Below, in pieces: positions 9,825 to 22,193 of a stretch of DNA of 64,000 nt. Position 1 is the first letter of the stretch, and every line of letters starts with the position of its first letter. The notes beneath the pieces are model-generated. The model was not told the DNA's origin and made no database searches. It saw only the letters and a program-made list of their open reading frames with translations. The stretch is from Adineta vaga (taxonomy: Eukaryota; Rotifera), in assembly GCA_021613535.1 (NCBI GenBank), contig CP075492.1:6820001-6884000 (forward strand). The letters run 5' to 3'. The position numbers were made by a program, and so were the translations under genes.

Positions 9825-10929
9825 TCAGAGAAGAATCTTTGTGACAATTTTTGATATAAGAGGCTCTAGCGCTAATGGAGCTACGCTTTTCTTTATTGCT
9901 TCATACCATGTATTGCATCGTTCTAACATAAAACAGTCACTTATATACCCTTCCGAAAGAGAAAAGGACAAATGATTACAAGGATAGAATACGGAATAAG
10001 GACGAAGTGCAAAGTAAGGACAAATATAAGCATGTGACGTTTTCCACTGATTCACCACATTCTGACTACTATCTAAGAATATTAAAAAGACAAAAATAAA
10101 GTTTGTTTTTGCTTCAGTTAATTTCGCTATATATTCATCTTCTTTTGATGATCCAGTAAAACGTTTGAACAATAAACCTTTGTTGAAATAATTTGATATT
10201 CCTGGTCGTTCTAGCATCACCTTTTCTAATTTGACCAAAGCTTGACGATCATCTTCACCAGGTAACATTTTTTCAGTATAATCTCGTGCAAGTGTAAATG
10301 CTTCGAAGACGAAATAATCAGCGATAGTTGGTTCTGTTTGATCATAGAAAAACGATGTTGAACTTTTTTTCAATAAATTATTCAATGCTTTCAAATCATT
10401 TGGAACCTTTTTTGTCATACGATTCATCGGGTTACTTTCAGTAACAAAATCAGCAGCACTCCAAATACATGTTAAAACATTTGAGATGATATCAGTATAT
10501 GCACATGAAACAACACCATCAATATATCCGTGTAGAACATCTTCTTCATCGATTGATGATGTTAATTTACCATATAAATCAAATTTTCGTGCTAAATATT
10601 GTCCTGTGAAAAATAAAAGAGATAAAAAATATCTAAAGTTTATAATCATATGTATTAAACGTACCAATAGGTAAAGTTTGGGCAAAAATATGTTTATCGT
10701 TCCAATGAAGAACAGGTAAATTGCGGAAAGGACCAGATATATTTTCATCAGCTTTATGTTGTACCCATGATTCGAGTGCCTTTTCAATTAATTCAAAATC
10801 TTCTTGATAATCGACATTTTTATTCGTTGCAGCAATATCTGCTAACATATATCGAACAGATTGAACGCGACCACGAGCATTCCAATAACGAAGTCGAATT
10901 TTGATAGGTTCTGATGTTTTTGTAGACAT
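9825..10929 (-). CDS. Glutathione S-transferase, sigma-like, C-terminus uncertain
   Basis: Two exons: 10929-10665 and 10603-9825, with a 61-bp intron (gtacgt...cacag). Start MSTKTSEP. The N-terminal thioredoxin-like domain (residues ~7-92) has RLRYWNARGR, where the Tyr is the likely glutathione-activating residue, then NLPVLHW and a QT pair leading to PIGQYLARKFDLYG. The helical C-terminal domain follows, to about residue 243. GSTs conjugate glutathione to electrophiles in the cytosol. Animal sigma/mu-type proteins are about 200-230 residues, but this frame continues to ~346 with a hydrophobic, non-GST-like tail (after KLTEAKTN). The true end may therefore come earlier through a splice I could not place, or the tail is a genuine extension. 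Confidence 0.8.
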
Positions 10930-11214
10930 AATATTCACTGTCGAGGAAAAATAACAAATGTACACGTTTTATGTCGAGGAGTGTCATTTAAAGGATGAAA
11001 AAAAACATCGACAACAGCATGACTAGGCGTTTTTTCCTCTTATCCTCTAGTTTATCTTGTAAATAGGTCACTAACACAGTTATGAGTTATCAAGAGACCA
11101 TCTATTTACTGAATTTATAAGTATATATTTTTATTATCAAAAACAAAAAGATGTTCTGTTTCAATTAAAACGAATATTACAAAATTTGAATTTTTCTTCG
11201 ATGTTTTTTTTTTT

Positions 11215-14148
11215 CTATACATAAAGACTATCTGATGTAAATGCTGATGTATCTAGATTCGTAATTTGATGATGTTCAACTAAGGCATATAATTGTTCGA
11301 AACGTTTGAGACTATCTTGATAGGCTTGTTGTGATGAATGTATTGAATCTACCGATGCAGATGGTGGTCGAATAGTTAATTGTTGTACATGATCCGATGA
11401 AATATCCGATGATCCATAAACACCTTCATCGATATCAGGACCAATCAGTCGATTATTTAAATGTGTTAAATATCTTTGAACCTAAACAATTTCATGTTGA
11501 TAAGATTACTTTTCGATAGAGACGAGAAAAACGGTTTTAAATTACCTTTTCGGAATAATCAAAATCACTTTGATGGATACCGCTCGGCTTGATTACTTTC
11601 ATATCTACTGCTGCTGCTTGTTGAACTCCATATTGATAGACACGATTCGATGAATTCTTAAAGAACAAAGAAATTTAATCGTATTTTGTTTTCTTGAAGG
11701 AAAAGAAATTGAAGAGATTAATGTAGCATACAATCATTAATCTATATATAAACATACATATCGTCTATTCAAATGAAGCAAGGTCAAATAACAATAGAAA
11801 ATCAGTTATGGGTGTCAAAATAAGAAAACAATTCAATGTAAGAAACTTTCACTCTGATCATTTCGTTCGCACTATCCAAAAGACATGTGAACGTGATCAG
11901 TTATTATCATATTTGTTCGTATTACGTTTCCTTATTCCTATTCAAATACGTAAATTCTTTTGATCATCTAATAGGAAAAATGATCTAACTGTGTCTATTT
12001 GTTTTTTTTCTTCTCCCAATAGCAAATAGAGTAACTTACCAATCTATCGTCGAAAATTTCGATTGTTGTCTTTTGCGATGAACCTGTTCGTTCATTTGAA
12101 CTTGTTGTACTACCATTCGATGATGAATTGGGAATGGATTTGTTCGATGGATTTCTTTGTTTTCTTCGTAAGATAAAGGCGATTAGAAAACATACGGAAA
12201 TTAAGATTGCAGCAAGAAAAATAATAATAAAAAATGTAATAAATAAGACTAAAGTTGTATTTTCCATTGGCAAACTTTTTGTTAACATTGTTTCATTGAT
12301 TGAATGTATTCGAATGGGTATCGATATTGTATTCGTTAGATTTCCACTATCATAAACAGTGACATTAATGATAAATGTTCCTGGCATGTCAGGCATTGAA
12401 CGAAGAATTAATGTTCCATTATTAATTAGATTTATATCGAGCGATGGTGAAACGGTGTATGAATATGAGAAAATATTCGATTGAGAATGATCACGATCTT
12501 GAATGATGAATTGAGTAAGAATAAATGGAACATCAGTTGTTTCATAAGGAATTAATAATGATTGATTAACAGGTAATGAAGAAATAATCTCAGGTGGATT
12601 ATCATTACAATCTTCAATCAATAGATGAAGTAATGTAGATGAGGATAAAGATGGAATACCAAAATCAACACATTGTAAATGAATAACAACTGATTGTTCA
12701 CTTTCATAATCGAATGATGAAGAATTTGTTGTTTGTAATGAATATGCATTTGTTGTCAAATAGATTAGATTTAAACGAGTATCATTCAATGTACAACTTA
12801 CACGACCATTATCACCAGAATCTTCATCAGTAATATAAATATACAATAAAGGTGTATCTAGATAGATAGATTTATATTTCGAAAGTCATGTTTTCCAAAA
12901 CTATATCTTACGTACCTTTTAATGTACATTCTGGTAGATTGATCAAACGATTATTCATTTTAGTTCCATTAACTTCAGTTAATAAAACATCTGGAGAATG
13001 ATCATTAACATCTGTTACATCAATAATCAATGTTGCATAATTGGTCAGCTGTGGCACACCATTATCTTGTGCTATAAAATTGGTAATTGAACAAGTAAAA
13101 GAATCGATTAAAAAAATCTACCTTTTATTGTGAATGAATATGTTCGTATTTTTTCATAATCTAAAGATTTCTTCAAGTAGATTTCACCTGTCTGTTGATT
13201 GATGATAAATGTTGATGAATGATCATCGATTGAATACGTTATTCGAGCATTCTCATTCTCATCTCGATCAGTTGCATGAATTTTTAAAATAATCGAATCA
13301 ATTGGATAATTTTCTGGAAGTGATTTTTGATATATCATTTGTTCAAAGATCGGAGCATTATCATTAACACTAAGAATGAATTCTAAGTTTTTCAACGAAA
13401 ACAGTAACCAAAAATACTTGACTTACTCAGTTATCATAACTTCAATACTTTGTTCTCCCGATAATGCCGGTTGTCCACCATCATAAGCAATGAGTTTCAA
13501 TAAATAGCTTGATTTCATTTCACGATCTAACATTTCATTTAGTTTTAGAATGGGCTTCGAAGTTCTAATCAAACGAAATGGATTGATTCCGATTGGATAT
13601 AAATCATATTTTTGAATGGATAACAACCCATAATCATCATCAATTGCTGAATCTAATGGAATTTCATAACCAATCGGAACATTTTCTGCAATTGATAGTC
13701 TAATAATTGGTTGTTTAAATGTTGGTGAATGATCATTGATATCTATAAGTAGACAAACAGAAAAGCAAAGAAGAGGAAATTGAAGAATACATTATCAAAA
13801 ATATTTACCTTCAATGATAATTTGAATTGTTCGAATAGAAATATTACTTGGTGAAAATGTTTGTAAGAAACTCAAATTTACCAAACATTCCGAACAATTA
13901 CAAAGTTTTTTTTCACAAAATTCTTCTCGATCAATTACTTGATTTGTGGTATATAATGAGTGATCAGAATGAAGATTGAAATGCGTTTGAAATGAATAGG
14001 ATGATGGTAACCATTGAAGAATAGACGATGAAGAAATCGTTGGAAATAATAATGTATTTGATGGAAGTTCTTCATGAATATTTATTATTGAAGTGTTATT
14101 TTCAAAGGCAAATACGGAGATGAATAGAAGAAAATATAGGAGCAACAT
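11215..14148 (-). CDS. Protocadherin-like cell-adhesion protein
   Basis: Seven exons: 14148-13809, 13742-13427, 13369-13122, 13071-12916, 12857-12040, 11656-11546, 11481-11215; 751 residues. A signal peptide (MLLLYFLLFISVFAF) is followed by cadherin repeats with calcium-binding motifs DINDHSP, TDVNDNAP, TDVNDHSP and DCNDNPPE, plus DRE and LDYE. One transmembrane helix lies at about residues 560-590 (LVLFITFFIIIFLAAIL). The serine-rich cytoplasmic tail of ~160 residues has no catenin-binding motif that I recognise. Cadherins mediate calcium-dependent homophilic adhesion at the cell surface. The four small introns are 50-66 bp; the one in the tail is 383 bp (11657-12039). ATG 14148 is chosen because it starts the signal peptide. 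The protein has only about five to six repeats, short for the family. Confidence 0.88.
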
Positions 14149-16234
14149 TTCCAATCTGAAAAGTTTATCAATGGATTATAATTTTTTTTTGAAATATCGG
14201 ACCGTTTGAATTTGATGAACAAAGACAAGTGAACGTTTTTTCTTACCTGATTTAAGATCGTCTACGTTACTGATTTATGAAAGGTATCAATGCGATTTGA
14301 AGTAAACACTTTATGAAATTGCTCTTGAGCTGAACACAGCAGGAATGATGGTCACAACTGTCCATTCGTTCTTTTGTATATGTATACACGAGCTGGTTCC
14401 CTCCTCTCTTTTCTTGTTCTCTGTTCAATCGAAAGGAATAAAATGAACTTTCTCTTCTTCTCATTTTCTTTCTTTACTCATTAGATTTAATCACATTTCG
14501 ATTCACCGTTTCAACTAAACCAATCGAGAGAATTTAATTGATTTTTTCCTTTCTCTCCCTCTCTCTTCTCGAGATGATACACCGTGAATAACAGGTGCAG
14601 ATATTAACCTTTGTCACGATTTTTTTTATCTTCTACTGGTGAACGCGGGTGAACATCAGAGATCACTGTCATGTATGAAGATGACATCATAAACATACAC
14701 TCGATTGATCTACTGAGAGATGTCTAGTGTCTAGGTGTTTGATGATCGGCATTCACACATATACTTGAAAAAAAACATCATAATACATGTATTTAGTGGA
14801 CTTTAGGGAGCGAACAAATCGAAATCAATTATTCGACATTGTTTTTTGATTATTTAGACAAAATGACCATATGTCTATATGTCAAGCAATTATAGAATAG
14901 ATGTGTTTTTTCTATTCTCAGTACTCAATGTATCGTTTACAACGAAAGAGAGAACGCACACAACGGGATATTCTGATTTTCAATTTTATAATTACTCAGA
15001 TGAAAACGAAGTCATATGGGATAATTGATATCCTCATTTGTTAACAATATAAGTCACGAAAACGAACAGCATGTGCATCTTATATTCATTCATTTAGATC
15101 ATCTTATTTCCACATGTCTTGTTTTTTTTTTGTTGAAAATATTACCTGAAACTTTGTTAAACACCGATGAATTCACGTGATTGAGAGAGTAGAGAAAATA
15201 TCACATTATTGTTTCATTCGTGATCATAATTTAACAATCGCATGTTTGAAAAATATTTTGACCCGCACAATTGAAATGCGCGTGTGAGTGTCTTTGTGTC
15301 ACTTAATAGAGACATATACACAAATAGAAAACAAAAGATTTGATTCCATTCATTTGTCAAGTATAATTTACATTTTCGTACCGCTTATATGTCTGTACGT
15401 TCAATGAGTCTGTGTTTGTATGTTTTAACTCATTAGAAGAAAGAAGAAAAAGAAAACTTCGTTGGGAGCATATTTGTCATCTTACAACAGTCGCAAAAGA
15501 ATTGAACAAAAGGATCAAACGTAAGGCTAAAGATGATGATTGTTGTGCACAGATGCCGATAAGAGACTAACTCGTATTGACTTTCGTTTCTTCCAAATGA
15601 TACATTGACATAATTGGATTTTATTTTCTTATACGATTAACATGTTGTTTTTTTTTAAGTTTTAGTTTTATTTGAAAATTATTTCCTTATTTGTTTCAGT
15701 ACATAACGATAGATCAAATTACTATTCATCATTTTCTAATTGACATACATGTGCATTCATGTCAATACATATCTGATCTGTCAAGAGTAAAGGATTAAAG
15801 TTCATCAACAGCTTTTTATTTGTCTAAACGTGAACTTCATAGTTAGAAATGAACAAATGTTTGTAGAGAATAAATTTTCGATTCAATGAATATAACTTTT
15901 TATTTATTCTAATGACCTAGAATTTAAGAAAATGAATTCAACTGAATACATATACTTCTCATAATAGAGACATCAGTACAGACAATACATAGATCAGATA
16001 GAAGATATATGTGTGTCGAAAACTAATTAACCTATAATATGAATTTAATCATATTTGATCGAGAGATTGTTTATCAAACTAATATAGAATCCGATGAGAT
16101 GATCTATTTTTTTGTTAGATCATGAATATCAAGGAGAAAAAATTGTTTTCTATATTCATCTATAGTACAAAGTAAGATTTTTTTATTTGAAAAATCAAGT
16201 GAAACAAATAAAACATAAGATTTCCTATTTTGAA
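14149..16234. other. Large intergenic region
   Basis: About 2 kb of AT-rich sequence, likely including the promoter and 5' leader of the leftward protocadherin gene. A possible 5'UTR splice acceptor (ttttcag) lies 7 bases before the protocadherin ATG. No gene, tRNA or repeat pair is recognised. Confidence 0.4.
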
Positions 16235-17280
16235 TTAATTTTTCATTTGTTGAGCATATGCTGATAAATAAGCTCGATCATATTCAATCGTACATGATAC
16301 ATCCGACCAAAAATTATCGAATGTTGCTAAGATTGTTTTAATCGAGAGAGCAGCTGTAAAACATCGAAGATTTTCTAAGATTACAACTTGTAAATGGCCA
16401 ATTAACTTTTTCAATTGATAACCATTATCAAAATCTTCACCCATGGATGAACCAGATAATTCTAAACTTTCTAAATTTGGCATTGATTTAATTAAATCTC
16501 CTAAATGAATATATGAAACAAAATGAATTTCTAATTTTAAATGTACAAGATTGATCATCATTGGCAATGGTACTGAAGTTAATGTTGTATCTTCTGGTCC
16601 AAAATTAGTTAATTTCATATTTAAATATTGTAAATTCGGTGTTTGTATAAGAAGATTACTTAAACTATATAAAATACATCCAATAGTCATTTGTTCAATC
16701 TTTGTTTTTGAACCCCAAACAAAAAGAACATTTGTTTCTTCATCCGAATTTGTACATTCATAAGATTTTAATTCAGGTAAAATATTTCCACAAAAGATTG
16801 CTAATGTTAAAACATCAATTTCACCAATTGATTGAATACATAAATGTTTCAATGATTTTAAATTTGAAATGTATTTTACTACAGATGCTTTGTCTATAGG
16901 AGAGAAATAGAATATTTTCCGAAAGAAGAACGAATTTAATTTGTTTTACCTTTTCTAATACGAACTCGACGAAGTCGCAAGGATTGAAGAGCAAATAAAT
17001 CACTTTCTCGACATGCAAACATAAACATTCGGATATGTTTGTCATGAATTAGTGTAATTGCTGTTAAAGAATTTGCCATTGGAGACCATATTGAACTTTT
17101 GAACATATCTTTATCACGTATATATTTTGAATTTAATTTCAAATTCAATTGATGATCTTTTACTAAACGATTGAAACGATTGTTTAAGTTATTAAAAGCT
17201 TTGAATAAGTGATAAGCATCAAAATATTCGAAAATTTCCAGGATAATTTCATTACTTAAGATTTCGAGTACTTTCACCAT
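16235..17280 (-). CDS. F-box protein with leucine-rich-like C-terminus
   Basis: Two exons, 17280-16950 and 16893-16235, joined across a 56-bp intron; 329 residues. The F-box is at residues ~1-45 (LEILSNEIILEIFEYFDAYH...FNRLVK). The rest has irregular leucine-rich strands (LQSLRLRRVRI, LKSLKHLCIQ, LVHLKLE, LESLELSG). F-box proteins bind Skp1 and present substrates to SCF ubiquitin ligases, and the LRR-like part would be the substrate arm. The ATG at 17280 places the F-box at the N-terminus; an in-frame ATG at 17346 would add 22 residues. The pattern resembles the large F-box family expanded in bdelloids. The target is unknown. Confidence 0.82.
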
Positions 17281-17346
17281 TGCAACGTATGACGAATATC
17301 GTATCGTCTTCTTCAACTGTTTCCATAATCGTATGTTTATTATCAT

Positions 17347-18594
17347 TCATGATTGGTCTATACAAATTTGGACAAAGAATTTTAAAAAATGATTCAAAAC
17401 ACCCATGGTGGCGCTAGCAGTAACAAAAAAGCAATGATAACTGATCGAAGATTCATTTGAAATTGAAAAATTCTCGCAGATATTATATAGAAATGAAAAT
17501 GAATCGAAAAAATCTCATCAGAATCGTTCAAATAAATATCAGCTATTATTAATCATTATCAATGGTTTTTCACATAAGCAAATTGACTTCATATTTTTTG
17601 TTTTTGTTTTTTCGTCCAAAATATCATTTTACCATATACATTCTTTCTTTTCGTACGTACAATCGGCATAGACATAGAAAAATAAAAGCCAGTAAGATGT
17701 TTATATCGATAGTATGCAAACAGAAAAACTAGTGATGAGAATGAAAAACGCGGTCAAAATAGTCTCTTATTCCGTTTTTCTCTCTTTCCTTTTCTCTAGG
17801 CATACACGCGTGCACACAATATTTATCTCTTTTGTCGATTGCGAGAAAGAAAAAGAACGACAACGTACTCAGATGATTTTTTCTTCTTTTCTACTACTAA
17901 ACCAAAGAAGAAAAACAGTCGGTGACGAACGACTACGAGTCTAGATCATTTCATATCGCTAAACGGAGTGTTTGAGAAGTAGAAAAACATCACATCGCTA
18001 GATTTTCTATTATCATTCGTACAGAAAAGAAACTTGTCCTCATAATCTTCTTTAGTGAGGAACACATTTCATATCAGTAAATGTTTTTTCTCTTGAGATA
18101 AAGACTTTGCGATGTAATTTGTTGCTGACAAGAAGAACAAAACACATTCTATTGTGCTTTTTGTTTTTGATGACCTTGTTATCAACATCTTACTTAGTAA
18201 TGATAAAAATATCGAAAGAAGATTTCATATTCGAGAAATATTTATTTAAGTCTCGATTTAATCATTTGTAATTAGTTATACATCGTGACATGCACTTTGA
18301 GTTCGAAAATTGGAACAATAGTCTTTTGTTTCATCGTTCCTATGAATGAGCATAGTCAATGAGAATTGTTAGCATTTACTATATTATATGAGAGCGATTC
18401 GTCGACGTTACATGTATGAAATAGAGTGCATGCTTGTATGTTATCTTATCATATATAGAAAAAAAGAAAAATAGATGGTCTGATCTTCGTAAACATTTAT
18501 GTTCTTATATAGTTATATATGTATTCTCTTATTTAGTAGATTAATAGCATCAGGTGTGCGATATTTATTCATAATATTTTATTCAACTTCAATC
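17347..18594. other. Divergent intergenic region
   Basis: Non-coding sequence between the leftward F-box gene and the rightward elongase, so it should hold both promoters. No repeat or RNA gene is recognised. The 76-codon frame at 17714-17944 is low-complexity and lacks a domain. Confidence 0.4.
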
Positions 18595-19407
18595 ATGTCC
18601 TCGCCGTATTATCGCTTTATTTTTGAACATTTCAAAATGGAAATACCATATACGAATGAAATAATGCATCTCTATCCACCATGGACATACGTGATATCAT
18701 TAGGATCATGTTTGTTTTATCTATTCTTAATTACAATGATATTTCCATTATTTACATCGAAATTATCATCGAAATTTAAGGAATCATTTGCAAAAATTCA
18801 TCATGCATTATTATTCGTATATTCTCTCTTTTCATTTCTTGCAGCTCTCTATCATCTTGTTGTAACCGGAGAAATCACCAGTTGGTCACGAATTATCTGT
18901 GAGCCCTTACCTCCGTGGCTTCGTGCAATATCAATTACATTTACATTATCAAAAATATGGGAATGGATTGATACAGCAATTCTTATCTGGAAAGGACATT
19001 CATTGAAAAAGATTGGTTTTCTTCATACTTATCATCATGCAACAACATTTTTATTAATGTTATGTGTCATGAATTTACCTGGTCCAGAAAAATGTGGAAT
19101 GTTACTGAATGGTTTTGTTCATGTTCTTATGTATTATCATTTTGCTTTTCGTCTATCGAAAATCTTTCGACCGATTATAACAGGATTACAAATTATACAA
19201 TTGATAACATTAACATATATGTGGCATATTGTACCTGATCTTTGTCCAAATTATCGCACTTTTCCTCGTGATCATTTGATTATTTTTCTAATTCCGTATG
19301 CTTTAGTACCAGTTTATTGTTTGTTTTTCTTTAAATTTTTCATCGAACAATATCTTTTTTCGTCATCCGAAAAAGTCAAATCTTCTGTCAGTCGGAAAAA
19401 AGAATAA
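18595..19407 (+). CDS. Very-long-chain fatty acid elongase (ELO family)
   Basis: A single uninterrupted exon of 270 residues from MSSPYYRF; an in-frame ATG at 18499 would add 32 hydrophobic residues, but 18595 gives a normal ELO length. Family motifs: KIWEWIDTAILIWKG (the KxxExxDT box), the histidine box LHTYHH at residues ~143-148, and NGFVHVLMYYHF (NxxxHxxMYxYY-like). About seven hydrophobic segments span the protein, and the C-terminus is basic (KVKSSVSRKKE), a possible ER-retention tail. ELO enzymes do the condensing step, acyl-CoA plus malonyl-CoA to 3-ketoacyl-CoA, in the ER. Together with the front-end desaturase at 30-32 kb it could contribute to long-chain PUFA synthesis; substrate preference cannot be read from the sequence. 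Confidence 0.92.
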   Translation: MSSPYYRFIFEHFKMEIPYTNEIMHLYPPWTYVISLGSCLFYLFLITMIFPLFTSKLSSKFKESFAKIHHALLFVYSLFSFLAALYHLVVTGEITSWSRIICEPLPPWLRAISITFTLSKIWEWIDTAILIWKGHSLKKIGFLHTYHHATTFLLMLCVMNLPGPEKCGMLLNGFVHVLMYYHFAFRLSKIFRPIITGLQIIQLITLTYMWHIVPDLCPNYRTFPRDHLIIFLIPYALVPVYCLFFFKFFIEQYLFSSSEKVKSSVSRKKE

Positions 19408-19937
19408 AAAAAGAAGATTAGTTAATTCTATTTCCAAGTGTGGATTTAGTTCTATTTTTGATGTCATTACAAAATTCTTTAGTTAATAAATCACTAAGAT
19501 CATGTTTCTTCATACTTTATAACTTTAAGAACATTAATCGATATATCGTTCAATATAAACACAAACGTATAGATACATTTGCATAGAAGGATTTTTTTCC
19601 TCGAATGTTCTCTCATTGGAAAAAGATATTCTAAGTCGTGATAATTTTGAGAAGCGCTTAAGTAAAAATACTATATCATTCGGTTCATTGATGAAAAACA
19701 CATGACAAAATCGATTCGTAAGATCATTAACTCGAAAATGAACACATTTTCAATGATTAATAGTGAATCAGAGCACAACATCGACACACACCCATACCCT
19801 ATTTGCACACTCAAAATCGATTTCTTCAAAAGTTATTTTTCATGAACTAACGATACTATTTTATTTATTGTAAATCATGTTTACATTCAAATTAACAAAT
19901 ATAAAGACAAAAAATTGATCAGAATCTATGTATAGTT
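19408..19937. other. Convergent intergenic region
   Basis: AT-rich 3' flanks of two genes facing each other (elongase and RVT gene). Nothing else is recognised. Confidence 0.4.
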
Positions 19938-22121
19938 CTATGTTACTTTATTCCAGTTGATTTTCGTTGATTTCATCAATGTAATTAATCCAATAGGTAA
20001 ATTATCACTATCAATGAAGTCTAGCTGATTGAACGTACTTTTAATTTGTTCACCATAGTAACAAGCTAACCACAAAATACAATCATTACTGCCTGGATTT
20101 CGTCTTCCACGATGTCTAGGTGTGATTCCTTCTATTCCATCAAGAACATTTTGTATTTCATCATGGAAACTTTCAGCTATAATCGGCTCCGACATTTGAG
20201 TAATTCCTAACATTTCATGATACGTTTCGAACCAGTGCATATGGTGATTTTCACGATTTTTTACATATTCGTCAAAGGTGATTAACTTTCCATCTTGACG
20301 AATATACTCTTTTATCGCGTTACATCCTCGAGGTTTTACGGTTTGTTCATATTTTTCGACTAATTCAGCATACAATTCGACATCTTTCGCTGGTAACTGG
20401 TCGAAAGTAGTCATTACTGTGGAAAGTAACCAATCACGATAACTATACAAAGTAAGATAGATATGTTTTAGATCTAATCCACCTTGAACTAATGGCCAAT
20501 AGAACCAAGCTTCACAGAGTTGATCTGTTGAACAACTTGGAAATTGCTCTTGGATTCGTTTCGTAAGAATTATTAAAATATTTCCATCTGTTTCCGGAAA
20601 AATATATCGATGAATAAATTGGAATGTTTCAACCACCTGTTCGATATGGTATGTACCCAAAACATTGGCAAATCGACCAAAATTTCTCATAAAAAAAGAA
20701 ATATATTGATTATATATTTCAACCCATTCTAATATAGTCGATGCACTGATCAATCGAGTCTTCATTTCATCGAGAAATGGAACTACAGCTGGACGATCAA
20801 TGATAAAACGACCCGATGATTGTAAAATGAGAAGTCTCCATTTCAATTCTTTCAATGGCAGCACGGTACTACTTGTAGATTGAACAGTATGATTAGGGTT
20901 ATTCGATGGTTGAATTTGAACCGAACCACATTTTTCGGCATTGAATTTTAATCCCGACAATTGTACATATTCATTCATCAATAACCAAGCTTGTTCCACT
21001 TTAGCGGTATCGTAGTGAAAAAACCAAAAATCATCATGAAGACGATAATTAAAGATGCCTGTATTTCGATAGACGTAAAGATCCATACCAAAAATAAGTA
21101 ATTCAGAAAATAAGTAAGACATCGAATGTGAAATGGGCACACCACGTTGACGTTGACGAGGCACGTCTCCTGGTTTATAGTACACCGATTGTTTGAGAAA
21201 TCGATCAAAGAAATCGAGCCAGATTTGTGGCATGCCACACGATTCAAGAAAGATTTGAATAATTTCATGTGAAATCGATGGTCCAAACCATTCAAGATCA
21301 GTTGTAACTACAGTGAATGGTACAGTTGGTCTTAAAACTTGATGTAGTTGAATTTCAACATTAATTATATGAAATAGTTTCGTTTTTAAATCGAGAGAAG
21401 ATGTTTCTTCATAGGCAGCCAAGCCCGATTCACAATTACGTTCATCTGGTAATGACGCCATCCAATAATCATTCTGTTGCATTGTAAATCGTTCATTTTG
21501 AATGGAATTTGTTGCACATTTATTTCGTGCTTTTTTCGTTAATATTTGAAAAAGTTCTTTCAATTCCTTTTTAAAATGATAACTCCATTTCAAACCGATA
21601 TGTTCAAGAAAAATAGCAGTAAGAAAATCTTCTTCATAGTAACATCGATATTTTCCTGCTAAATTTCGACGAAAAATCCCACGAACACCTTCTGTTGTCC
21701 ATTTCCAATCGGTTAGCTCAGATATCATTAATGTTAATGATGATGCAAATTCATTCACAACATTGTCATCCAATTGTAGTTTTGTTAATAATCTTTTTCG
21801 ATATTCATCGAGTAAAGTTTGATTAAGTAGACTACTGATTGCTCGTCGAACAGCGTGCGACGAAACTTTTTCAGTCAGCAATATTTTACTGTATTTTTCT
21901 GTTTCGTGTTTAAACCGATGAAAAGCATGTTCAAATTTTTGTTCATCATCTACAGAAGAAAATAGTTTTGTCTGTAGAAAATGGCGCCATTGATCTAAAT
22001 CCAAATTTGGTCGTTCAAAAATAATTTTCTCTAAATGTTCATTAGTTAATAAACTATCTTTGGTTGTTGTCACTTCTAATGGTGTAAATTCATTTTGTTG
22101 TTTGGATAACCATTGTGACAT
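19938..22121 (-). CDS. rvt: RVT-type (cellular, non-mobile) reverse transcriptase gene, main frame
   Basis: An uninterrupted frame of 727 residues. Polymerase motifs: TTDLEWFG with D275 (motif A), QRGVPISHS (326-334, motif B-like), and NYRLHDDFWFF with the catalytic DD at 363-364 (motif C), then GLKFNAEKCG. The HDDxW form and the absence of endonuclease, integrase, RNase H or GIY-YIG domains fit RVT, the single-copy RT-related gene class described in bdelloids, fungi and bacteria, and not the Athena or other retroelements of rotifers. The charged, helical N-terminal ~200 residues precede the RT core; the C-terminal ~250 residues include WPLVQGGLDLKHIY. The frame continues upstream in phase for 24 codons to a TAA at 22194-22196, beyond which another 104 codons belong to the same frame (next entry). 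If the stop is real, translation could begin at ATG 22121 with the RT core intact. Confidence 0.8.
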   Translation of the reverse strand: MSQWLSKQQNEFTPLEVTTTKDSLLTNEHLEKIIFERPNLDLDQWRHFLQTKLFSSVDDEQKFEHAFHRFKHETEKYSKILLTEKVSSHAVRRAISSLLNQTLLDEYRKRLLTKLQLDDNVVNEFASSLTLMISELTDWKWTTEGVRGIFRRNLAGKYRCYYEEDFLTAIFLEHIGLKWSYHFKKELKELFQILTKKARNKCATNSIQNERFTMQQNDYWMASLPDERNCESGLAAYEETSSLDLKTKLFHIINVEIQLHQVLRPTVPFTVVTTDLEWFGPSISHEIIQIFLESCGMPQIWLDFFDRFLKQSVYYKPGDVPRQRQRGVPISHSMSYLFSELLIFGMDLYVYRNTGIFNYRLHDDFWFFHYDTAKVEQAWLLMNEYVQLSGLKFNAEKCGSVQIQPSNNPNHTVQSTSSTVLPLKELKWRLLILQSSGRFIIDRPAVVPFLDEMKTRLISASTILEWVEIYNQYISFFMRNFGRFANVLGTYHIEQVVETFQFIHRYIFPETDGNILIILTKRIQEQFPSCSTDQLCEAWFYWPLVQGGLDLKHIYLTLYSYRDWLLSTVMTTFDQLPAKDVELYAELVEKYEQTVKPRGCNAIKEYIRQDGKLITFDEYVKNRENHHMHWFETYHEMLGITQMSEPIIAESFHDEIQNVLDGIEGITPRHRGRRNPGSNDCILWLACYYGEQIKSTFNQLDFIDSDNLPIGLITLMKSTKINWNKVT

Positions 22122-22193
22122 GATAAGACCAAATAAATAGTTATATTCTGAACATTTTTTACCACCAACGATAACTTTTAGTAATTCTTGATA

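Noticed and set aside
14267-14464. Short frame upstream of the protocadherin
   Set aside because: Low-complexity pyrimidine-rich sequence with no protein-like pattern.
17714-17944. 76-codon plus-strand frame
   Set aside because: Composition is low-complexity (KEKERQRTQ-like) with no domain; likely promoter DNA.
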